From Bacteroidales bacterium (GTDB lineage Bacteria; Bacteroidota; Bacteroidia; Bacteroidales; UBA932): a DNA stretch of 20,269 bases. Location of the stretch: contig JALOCI010000048.1 in NCBI GenBank assembly GCA_023227835.1, positions 1 through 20,269 on the forward strand, in the 5' to 3' direction. The number at the start of each line of letters is the position of its first letter. The stretch's first letter is position 1. The notes below the pieces were generated by a model. It did no database searches, had not been told where the DNA came from, and was given only the letters and a program-made list of their open reading frames with translations. Below, piece by piece: positions 7,469 to 13,457 of the stretch. Position numbers and translations under genes: made by a program.

Positions 7469-7845
7469 GTTTTCTGCCCTCCGTCAAGAATCTTTTTTGC
7501 CTCTTCTGTGCTACCAAAGGGAGGTACTCTGTTGATGCATTGAGTAACATGGCAGCGCATCAGTTTTGATACTGCAAAATTTGTATTGGCCACATCAAGT
7601 TGTGTACGCAACTCTGTGTTGATATCATAGAGTTTTTCAATTTTTTCCGTGGCCGCTTCATACTTTTGATTAAGTGTTGTGAAGTCACGATCTTTCTGTG
7701 CAACAATTAGTTGCCATTGTTCGTTTACTTTTTCTGTATTAGCTACCTGGGCAGCTGCTTTCTTTTCAATGATTAGAAATAATGCAACAAACCCTCCGGT
7801 GCCCAACAATGCTGCAATCGATTGTATTATTAATTCCGGTGTCAT
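7465..7845 (-). CDS. Single-pass membrane/coiled-coil protein, holin-like by position
   Basis: The start is set at the ATG at 7843-7845 (MTPELIIQSIAALL). An upstream GTG at 7881 would add 12 residues but lies inside a predicted terminator hairpin. The 126-residue product has one hydrophobic helix (about 7-26, containing LLGTGGFVALFLII), then a long charged, coiled-coil-like stretch (about 27-88, with QWQLIVAQKDRDFTTLNQKY). A C-terminal block follows with two cysteines, MRCHVTQCINRVPPFG. The stop overlaps the M15 peptidase start. A small membrane protein directly before an endolysin-type gene suggests holin or lysis-control function, but one helix with a long soluble tail is not a classic holin, so the role is inferred from context only. 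Confidence 0.7.
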   Translation of the reverse strand: MTPELIIQSIAALLGTGGFVALFLIIEKKAAAQVANTEKVNEQWQLIVAQKDRDFTTLNQKYEAATEKIEKLYDINTELRTQLDVANTNFAVSKLMRCHVTQCINRVPPFGSTEEAKKILDGGQKT

Positions 7846-7859
7846 AACTATTGGTTTAA

Positions 7860-7895
7860 GAAAATCCCCGCATTGTATCACTACAAGGCAGGGAT
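7860..7895 (-). terminator. Internal terminator or attenuator between structural and lysis-like genes
   Basis: On the - strand the arm 7888-7895 (ATCCCTGC) pairs with 7864-7871 (GCGGGGAT) with one mismatch. Next inward a 4-base stem (TTGT/ACAA) closes a 6-base loop. The hairpin is followed by TTTTCTT. It lies between the 228-residue gene and the holin-like gene. Confidence 0.55.
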
Positions 7896-7943
7896 TGGAA
7901 AGAATAGGTTTAGGATTAGGATAAGTTGGGTGGTGAAAACTTA

Positions 7944-8630
7944 TTATGCGGTCAGTGTAGCCAGTCCCATCATCTCTCCAGACTTTTCGCCGGTAGTTGT
8001 ATTAACGTAAAACCATTTGACGAAAACTTTTGGAGTAGCGGCTGTTGGAGCTCCGTACTTGGTATCAAAAGATGTTTTGAGAGCAATGGCTGTAGTTACA
8101 GGGGTCTGAGGATCTGCGATGATGGCAGCCTTGGCATATGCATCGCTAATGCCGCTTGACTGAGGCATTGAAGCTTTTACGATGAGCTTCAGATTGGTAA
8201 CATCATCCGGTATACTTGCGAGTGTAAGGGTGAACGCACTGGCAGTAAGGGAGAGAGTTGCATCAGCTGGAGCCGGAACACCGGCAAGAACCGGAGGTGT
8301 TACCAAAGCAGTACCGCCAGCAGCTACAACCCAATGATTCAGACGAAGGTAAAGATTCAACCCTGAAATCTTGGCTTTTGAACCAAGGATAGATTTACCC
8401 TCTTGAGTCTGAGCGAGAGAATTCCAGGCAGCAATCTGCGCCTGAGTAAGAGATTTGAAACTTTTGGCAAGTTGGCTGAAGATGGCTTTGATGTCACCTT
8501 GAGAAGTCGTGTTAGAAGAGTTGCCATAGCCCTTGTTCCTGATGTATTTGCGACCACGGCTCTTTGCTGCGGTCACGCCTTTTGCAGATCCTGCAAATTC
8601 ATCAAAGGCAATACTTGGAGTGTACTTCAT
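7944..8630 (-). CDS. Phage-like protein of an uncharacterised family, member D
   Basis: The 228-residue product begins MKYTPSIAFDEFAGSAKGVTAAKSRGRKYIR-type sequence, then SLTQAQIAAWNSLAQ (about 61-75) and SGLNLYLRLN (about 89-98). The same three landmarks, F..F.GSxxxVTA near the N-terminus, (L/I)(T/S)..Q..W..LA, and (S/T)G.NL(F/Y), appear in the genes at 9461-10543 and 10633-11367. Proteins with this layout occur in phages and prophage-like islands, generally with no assigned function; DUF6266 has a similar organisation. The C-terminal half is Ala/Thr/Pro-rich with predicted beta strands and ends GEKSGEMMGLATLTA, suggesting an immunoglobulin-like fold. It has its own promoter box at 8663-8670 and is followed by a terminator-like hairpin. 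A structural or surface-binding role is a guess. Confidence 0.75.
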   Translation of the reverse strand: MKYTPSIAFDEFAGSAKGVTAAKSRGRKYIRNKGYGNSSNTTSQGDIKAIFSQLAKSFKSLTQAQIAAWNSLAQTQEGKSILGSKAKISGLNLYLRLNHWVVAAGGTALVTPPVLAGVPAPADATLSLTASAFTLTLASIPDDVTNLKLIVKASMPQSSGISDAYAKAAIIADPQTPVTTAIALKTSFDTKYGAPTAATPKVFVKWFYVNTTTGEKSGEMMGLATLTA

Positions 8631-8662
8631 ATAGGTTTAGTGTTTGAAGGATGAAAGTATTG

Positions 8663-8670
8663 CAAATATA
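8663..8670 (-). promoter_or_regulatory. Putative -7 promoter box of the 228-residue gene
   Basis: The - strand reads TATATTTG inside TTATTATATTTGCA, 33 bases upstream of the ATG. The same TTATTATATTTGCA sequence precedes the related gene at 9461-10543. Confidence 0.6.
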
Positions 8671-8729
8671 ATAAATTTTATAATATGCAAATAATAAGAT
8701 ATATAAATATTGTTATATAACGCATTACT

Positions 8730-9455
8730 TTAAGTAACATTTGTAATATTACGGATTGCATAAAATATGAGATAAGTTCTAATTTCACCAAATGAAGAAG
8801 TATCGCCTGGATAGTTAAAGGTCAAACTGCCGTTTTCCAAAGTTCCAATCACAATATTGTTTCCTGTCCTTCTAGTACCTGTGAGATTGTCAAAAAAAAT
8901 AGGAACCTGTATACTAACGTCTGTTGCAATAGACGTTAATTGTAGAGTAAAAGGTCCTTGACCTTGTGTAGTATTTTTTTTGTTAAAAAGAAGTGCCATG
9001 AAAATGAAATCGTGTGTTTCTTTATACACTTTGTATACAATACGGAACAGTTCAGGTTGGTTAAATACTACGCTTTGTATGTAAGCAGGTATTACTTGAC
9101 CCCGATAACCTCTCTCAACAAATGCAGAATAGATATAAATTTCATAATTGCCAAAAGAATCCCATACTGTCAGCTTTTCAATACAAAGTTTCTTTTTTTC
9201 TATCCAACAACGTAAAAGAGTGCCATCCCTATATATTGATATATTTGAGACAAGAACGGCACTTGACATTGCACTTTTAGACATTAAGAAGTCTGATGGT
9301 AAATCAAGCTCTAACCTATCAGCTACTATATAATCTGGATGTGTCGGATTAACGACGATCTTGCCATTAAGAATGCAGAAGCCATTACTTTGGAATTCAT
9401 TCAATGTAATTATACCTCCACCGAAATTATTGTGATTTAGTGTTATCATAATCAT
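8730..9455 (-). CDS. Unknown protein of the phage-like cassette, member C
   Basis: The 241-residue product lacks the GSxGxVTA, Q..W..LA and G.NL landmarks of the other three large cassette proteins, so I treat it as unrelated. It begins MIMITLNHNNFGGGIITLNE; the second ATG, two codons later, is an equally good start. Short beta strands dominate throughout, with aromatic and Asn/Thr-rich loops (for example DSFGNYEIYIYSAFVERGY and GSLTFNYPGDTSSFGEI). There is no signal peptide and no membrane helix. It follows the 360-residue gene by only 5 bases, so the two form one transcript and perhaps one complex. It is visibly more AT-rich than members A and D. An all-beta accessory or receptor-binding protein is possible but unsupported. 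Confidence 0.7.
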   Translation of the reverse strand: MIMITLNHNNFGGGIITLNEFQSNGFCILNGKIVVNPTHPDYIVADRLELDLPSDFLMSKSAMSSAVLVSNISIYRDGTLLRCWIEKKKLCIEKLTVWDSFGNYEIYIYSAFVERGYRGQVIPAYIQSVVFNQPELFRIVYKVYKETHDFIFMALLFNKKNTTQGQGPFTLQLTSIATDVSIQVPIFFDNLTGTRRTGNNIVIGTLENGSLTFNYPGDTSSFGEIRTYLIFYAIRNITNVT

Positions 9456-9460
9456 TAATA

Positions 9461-10543
9461 TTATTCAGATGTAATGTAAGTCCCGAAAAATTCAGTACGG
9501 TTATGAAATTTAATGAAAGTGTTATTTAGAATGGATAAAGGTTTAGAATTTTCTAAATTATTAGTAGATATTGAGATAAAACAGACCTGATAATCTGCTG
9601 CGTCTCTAGAAAATAGCCATAAGTTTGCCCACAGGATTCTATCAATAGTATTTGGGTACATTTCCATAATAAAATTTTGTGTGTCACTCCCATCATTTAT
9701 AATAATCATGTCAATAGAAGTCATGACTATATTCGTAGAAGTAGGAGACATCTCGAAATCAAGTCGCTCGAATCGAAATGGCCGATTATAGTTATACAAG
9801 TCTGCTGTAGTTATTTTGGGACGTGGCAAGTAAATTTCCCCATGTTCAATTGACAACTCTTGAACAATGTGGCCTATTAGAGAATAATACTTGACATAAC
9901 CACATTCTGAATCAACCCAGCACGCTTTAATATACACTTTCTGGCCAATCTTCAAAGGTGTTCCGAATCTCTCTAAAAAGGCACTAGTTAGATCAATGTC
10001 ACCCCAATCTGTATCTGGAAATATAGCTACCAAAACCGTTTTGTCCCAACAATCATTTTCTGCAGGGCTTTGTGCAACATACATCTCAACATACAAAACG
10101 TCGTTTGGATTCTCTTTTTCTCCCAGACCTGTTAAAACGATGTGTTCAGGAGTCAGCCACCAATCATCTAGTCTAATATAATTTGATGGCTTTAGCTCCA
10201 GAGGTGCAATGTCACTCTGTGGTTTCCCACAAATTTTACGATACGTATTGATAGCAACAAAAAGGTTGTGACCGGTCATTGAATATTCTTTCCCAGTAGA
10301 TGTGTGGTAGGAACCTAGATTATTTGCTAAAGATATCCAGCCCTGACGTTGTTCCTCGGTTATGTCAACATACCCTCTGACAGTATCTGCAAATCGACAA
10401 CGAGTTGCGGCCTGGTAAATAGTTTTCTTTTTGGAATGTTTTGTCCTGGTCGAAAGGACTGTTCGGTCTCCTGTTTTTCGTGCAGTGACATTACCGGCAG
10501 AGCCGGAGAAGTCATTAAAAGCAACTGAAGGTAAAAGTTTCAT
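9461..10543 (-). CDS. Phage-like protein of an uncharacterised family, member B (long form)
   Basis: The 360-residue product starts MKLLPSVAFNDFSGSAGNVT and continues with ARKTGDRTVLSTRTKHSKKK. It then has TEEQRQGWISLANNLG (about 62-77) and MTGHNLFVAINTYRKI (about 88-103), matching the landmarks of the family members on either side. Residues after about 110 differ from its relatives and contain two beta-rich blocks; the last 140 residues (from about IYLPRPKITTADLYNYN) look like an added domain not present in the others. There is no signal peptide. Upstream lies TTATTATATTTGCA with a TATATTTG box. It is followed after 5 bases by the unrelated 241-residue gene. Function is unknown; a virion-like structural or adhesion role is inference. 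Confidence 0.75.
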   Translation of the reverse strand: MKLLPSVAFNDFSGSAGNVTARKTGDRTVLSTRTKHSKKKTIYQAATRCRFADTVRGYVDITEEQRQGWISLANNLGSYHTSTGKEYSMTGHNLFVAINTYRKICGKPQSDIAPLELKPSNYIRLDDWWLTPEHIVLTGLGEKENPNDVLYVEMYVAQSPAENDCWDKTVLVAIFPDTDWGDIDLTSAFLERFGTPLKIGQKVYIKACWVDSECGYVKYYSLIGHIVQELSIEHGEIYLPRPKITTADLYNYNRPFRFERLDFEMSPTSTNIVMTSIDMIIINDGSDTQNFIMEMYPNTIDRILWANLWLFSRDAADYQVCFISISTNNLENSKPLSILNNTFIKFHNRTEFFGTYITSE

Positions 10544-10584
10544 AATATTGCAATATTAAATGTATATAATGCATTAATATACTG

Positions 10585-10592
10585 CAAATATA
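10585..10592 (-). promoter_or_regulatory. Putative -7 promoter box of the 360-residue gene
   Basis: The - strand reads TATATTTG within TTATTATATTTGCA, 42 bases upstream of the ATG. It is nearly identical to the box region at 8663-8670. Confidence 0.6.
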
Positions 10593-10632
10593 ATAAGTTT
10601 ATTTAAAGTATTTAATTAAGTAAATTAATTAC

Positions 10633-11367
10633 TTATAAAGAAAATGAGCAAGATAACTTGTGAGGATAATTGCGAAAACCGGTTAGCGAGTCTATGAGTA
10701 AATAACGAATGTGCATAGTGTACTCCGGGAGATCCAAACCCCATACTGACCTGTATTCAGGAATATTGAAAAGAATTATACGATGCGATAATGAATCAGG
10801 AGAAGCCTCAACCGACAAATAATTGCGAAGCTTCCCAGGATGACAACCCCTCCCGGGTTCAACAAGTTGAATCTTTCCAAGAGCCCGGTACCTCATAGGA
10901 TTGTCGGCACTACCAGCAAAAAGAGAAAACCTCAGCAACATATTGCATCCTTCCTCAACCTCAGCAGAAACAAACTCAACATAAAAAGAAGGAAACTCCT
11001 CAAATCTTGTAGGTGCCGGTACATGTTCATTCCCTAAAGTAGCAAAACCATGGTAAGCCGACACAAACAGATTATATCCACTGATATGATTCTCATTCAA
11101 GAAAGGAGGCCGGTGTGCGGCCACTTCCTTTGCATAGACTGACCATTGCATCTGTACCTCCTGACTCAAAGACCGCCAGGATTCCAATGCACGCAGATGC
11201 ACCGCCAGGTGTTCCATCTGCCCCATTGTCCCGGGAAACACCGGTACCGGCTTGCTCCTCCAGTAGCACTTCCCATTCCGGTGATAGAATGTGATATTGC
11301 CCACTGAGGACCAGCAGTCAGAGAATTTGATATTTGGCTCATAGATAGGCATAGACTCCGGGATCAT
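10633..11367 (-). CDS. Phage-like protein of an uncharacterised family, member A (first cassette gene)
   Basis: The 244-residue product has the family landmarks in more divergent form: IKFSDCWSSVGNITFYHRNG near the N-terminus, WRSLSQEVQMQWSVYAKE (about 60-77) and HISGYNLFVSAYHGFATLG (about 88-106). The remainder is beta-strand-like with a single clear basic/acidic pattern and ends PHKLSCSFSL. No signal peptide or membrane helix is visible. It is the first gene of the cassette and lies directly behind a TATCTTTG promoter box and a perfect 11-base inverted repeat that could be an operator. The gene is more GC-rich than members B and C, which suggests that the copies were assembled from different sources rather than by recent tandem duplication. 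Function is unknown. Confidence 0.75.
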   Translation of the reverse strand: MIPESMPIYEPNIKFSDCWSSVGNITFYHRNGKCYWRSKPVPVFPGTMGQMEHLAVHLRALESWRSLSQEVQMQWSVYAKEVAAHRPPFLNENHISGYNLFVSAYHGFATLGNEHVPAPTRFEEFPSFYVEFVSAEVEEGCNMLLRFSLFAGSADNPMRYRALGKIQLVEPGRGCHPGKLRNYLSVEASPDSLSHRIILFNIPEYRSVWGLDLPEYTMHIRYLLIDSLTGFRNYPHKLSCSFSL

Positions 11368-11382
11368 TTACAAGTTACAAGT

Positions 11383-11421
11383 CTTAACCACAAGTAAAAG
11401 TTGTGGTTAAGTGCAAAGATA
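11383..11421 (-). promoter_or_regulatory. Cassette promoter with operator-like inverted repeat
   Basis: On the - strand TATCTTTG (11414-11421) is an exact TAnnTTTG box. Immediately downstream lies a perfect 11-base inverted repeat, CTTAACCACAA (11383-11393) and TTGTGGTTAAG (11401-11411), with a 7-base spacer. The likely transcription start falls inside the repeat, so a bound repressor would block initiation, or the repeat would form a hairpin at the 5' end of the mRNA. The start codon follows at 11367. Confidence 0.65.
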
Positions 11422-11486
11422 GGAAATCAAGACCGTAAATAATAGTCCTTTAAACCGCTGGACACACCCTCACATGTAATAATTCC

Positions 11487-11542
11487 GGAAAAAAGAAAGA
11501 GAAAGAAAAAAACAGAAAAAAGAGAAAGAAAATAAAAAAGGA
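11487..11542. other. Homopurine tract
   Basis: Fifty-six bases are A or G on the + strand except for C11513 and T11533. The - strand is correspondingly pyrimidine-rich. The tract overlaps the left foot of the giant hairpin. Such tracts can form triplex or other non-B DNA. Confidence 0.7.
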
Positions 11543-11732
11543 CTGCATTTTATGCCCCAGGGTAGGACTAGTCAAGGCTGAGCCGATAAAAATACTACCA
11601 TATGCCCCTACGAAGATAAATCTGCAGGTCATTTCCACCCTCATGGTGGAGATTTTTATCGGGCGAACCCGAAGGGCTGAAGGCCTTGACAAGGAACTGC
11701 CCGGGGGCTTCCTTTGCAGACTTTTTTATTTT
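11529..11732. repeat. Giant imperfect hairpin of about 204 bases
   Basis: Matching arm segments, outside to inside, are AAAATAAAAAAG (11529-11540) with CTTTTTTATTTT (11721-11732); CTGCA with TGCAG; GCCCC with GGGGGC; GTCAAGGC with GCCTTGAC; CCGATAAAAAT (11583-11593) with ATTTTTATCGG (11651-11661); and ACCA with TGGT near 11597 and 11644. Unpaired bulges lie between them. Either strand would leave the foot with a U-rich run, so it may also end transcription. Confidence 0.75.
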
Positions 11733-11746
11733 TTACCAATCCCCTG

Positions 11747-12045
11747 GCGAGTGTGCGACTGAAGCGGAGCGGAGGTAGCTCTCTCGCCTTTGATCAATGG
11801 CGAATGTGGGGTTTGGAATGCAACAAAGTGGAATGAAGAACCAGACATCGCCATACGACTCTCTCCTATGTGGCGGCGAAGCCGGCACAGTGGAGGTTCG
11901 GGTGTGCTAGATTGGATATGTGTAGTTTGGTATCCCGGAGGTCGCGGAAGCAACGGAGTGGCTGGAGCGGGCACCGGAGGGATAACAAACGGAACATTTC
12001 AGACTCGATTGATATTTGGAAAAGCCGCTGAGAAGCAGCGCGAAC
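11747..12045. repeat. 311-base-period tandem repeat, copy 1
   Basis: This copy runs from GCGAGTGTGCGAC to about GAAGCAGCGCGAAC. It aligns along its whole length with copy 2 (12058-12355), at roughly 85-90 percent identity by eye. It contains an internal hairpin CTCC-TGTG-CGGC-GAA-GCCG-CACA-GGAG (11863-11895). A longer stem GTTTGGTATCCC / GGGATAACAAAC (11925-11990) follows, and a small CGCTG/CAGCG hairpin ends the unit. Confidence 0.9.
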
Positions 12046-12057
12046 GCCTTACCTCAA

Positions 12058-12355
12058 GCGAGTGTGCGACCGAAGCGGAGCTGAGGGAGCTCTCTCGCCT
12101 TTACTCAATGGTGAATGTGGGGTTTGTAATGCAACGAAGTAGAATGAAAAACCCGACATCGCCATACAACTCTCTCCTTTGTGGCGGCGAAGCCGGCACA
12201 TAGGAGGTTCGGGCGTACTAGATTGGATATGTGGAGTTTGGTATCCCGGAGGTCGCAGAAGCTACGGAGTGGCTTGAGCAGGCACCGGAGGGATGCCAAA
12301 CGGAACATTTCAGATTCGATTGATATTTGTAAAAGCCGCTGCGAAGCAGCGTAAC
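12058..12355. repeat. 311-base-period tandem repeat, copy 2
   Basis: This copy has the same hairpins as copy 1. The hairpin at 12174-12206 keeps CTCC..GGAG, TGTG..CACA and CGGC..GCCG. The stem at 12236-12301 pairs GTTTGGTATCCC with GGGATGCCAAAC, which is tighter than in copy 1. The final hairpin is a perfect CGCTGC-GAA-GCAGCG. Further on, at about 12366-12400, a diverged third version of the first hairpin can be seen (CTCTCTCCT then CGGCTTGCCGGC). Confidence 0.9.
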
Positions 12356-12432
12356 TCTTTTCCGCTCTCTCCTCAGGGACGGCTTGCCGGCTCTGTGGTG
12401 GCTTCTGGGCACAATGTTTTATTGGAACTGCT

Positions 12433-13124
12433 GCGGATATACAGCATTTAGCAAGGTAGTGAGCTTGCGAACATCCCTGCGATATGCTGTATTTCCGCTT
12501 CTGCCAAGCCTGTGGAGTGCGCTCCTGCCCAAGAGCTGAGCGGTGGGCAGGAATGAAATGGGCGGACGTGAGGGAGCAACTGCTAAAAGCAGCCGGAGGC
12601 TGTGATGTGGGTGCGGCTGTGCCGCTCTTCTCTCCTCTGGGCAAATATGAGAAAATGGGGAGCAGGCCTAAAGCCTGCGGATTTTATCATATTTGAACAG
12701 AGGGTGGACGACCCTATTTATACATAATCTGGGTTGTGTTCGGAGTGGAGCGAGCGGAACGACTGAATACAACTAAGCTCAGATTATGTTAAATAGGGGC
12801 GGCCTGATTGAGGGCGGAGCGGAGTGGAGCACGAATAACAAGGAAAGCTGAATAGAAATGGAACTAGTCTGGGAGTGGATCCGGAGAGATTATTCGTTTG
12901 ATATGTTCTTTTTATTGATGGGTGAAGTTTCGATTCAGACGTGGGCTCATTTCTATTCCAGCTTATGAGCGGAGCGAATACCGATTCCTTCCTGGAGCGT
13001 ATAGAGTTTGTTGTCTGGAATGGAGCGATAGCGGAATGGAGGATAACAATCTCTTAGCGGAAGTGAACACAGGTCAGTAATTCGAATGGAGCGGAACCAG
13101 TGGAGCGGAGAGAGAATGACTGAC
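12433..13124. repeat. Chain of further long hairpins
   Basis: Successive stems, each imperfect and each with its own sequence, are: 12433-12498 (GCGGATATACAGCAT with one mismatch); 12523-12552 (TCCTGCCCA, perfect); 12634-12703 (CCTCTG, CAAATATGA, AAAAT and GCAGGC segments); 12712-12798 (CCCTATTTA, CATAATCTG and TTGTgTTC segments); 12845-12964 (AAGCTG, AATAGAAATG); 13004-13053 (GAGtTTGTTgTC); and 13073-13124 (GTCAGTaATTC). The tips of several carry GGAGCG, GAGCGG, AGCGGAA or GGAATGGAG words. Nothing here looks coding. Confidence 0.8.
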
Positions 13125-13338
13125 ACATATTTGATATTTTGTACCTTACTAAGGATAAGTTTAATCTTTTTTATTAAATTTACTAGTGGTTAGAATATTA
13201 GGCAGTAATAAATTTTGTCTAATTTGGAACTGTCCTATTTTTAGGGAAGGTTACAAATGAAAATATAAAAACCACAGCGAGTTGGCGAACACTTATTGAA
13301 AGTCCAGAAATGTTATACATAGAATTAGATTTTGGAAT

Positions 13339-13372
13339 CTATACCCATCAGTAATTGGCAAAATGGGTATAG
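13339..13372. promoter_or_regulatory. Palindrome upstream of mod, possible operator
   Basis: Perfect 10-base arms CTATACCCAT (13339-13348) and ATGGGTATAG (13363-13372) are separated by 14 bases. The repeat lies 85 bases before the mod start, in the AT-rich leader of the restriction operon. It has no T tract on the + side, so a protein-binding site or leader hairpin is more likely than a terminator. Confidence 0.55.
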
Positions 13373-13457
13373 TTTGATAATTTTGACCAATAATTTGAAA
13401 TATCCAAATAGCAATTTCATTCCAGCGAACGAATATAATTGATAAATTAAAATTTAA

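Larger units (their letters stand above)
11368..13457. other. 2.1-kb stretch without a convincing gene
   Basis: The region holds, from left to right, an operator/promoter (11383-11421), a purine-rich tract (11487-11542), a giant hairpin (11529-11732), a 311-base tandem repeat (11747-12355), a run of further hairpins (to 13124) and an AT-rich leader with one strong palindrome before mod. Several ORFs of 60-180 codons cross it, but they overlap each other on both strands and share no recognisable motif. The two repeat copies are offset by 311 bases, not a multiple of three, so no single frame can be conserved through both. Confidence 0.75.

Noticed and set aside
11790..12203. 137-codon + strand ORF spanning the tandem repeat
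   Set aside because: It enters repeat copy 2 in another frame because the period is 311 bases; composition is Gly/Arg/Trp-rich and unlike a real protein.
11747..12355. Possible CRISPR array
   Set aside because: Only two long copies of about 300 bases exist, with no short regularly spaced repeats and no cas genes.
12105..12644. 179-codon - strand ORF across repeat copy 2 and hairpins
   Set aside because: It overlaps the + strand ORF and several perfect stems; Ser/Arg/Ala/Cys-rich sequence with no motif.
11529..13124. Possible retron or group II intron
   Set aside because: No reverse transcriptase gene and no recognisable intron domain V are present in the window.
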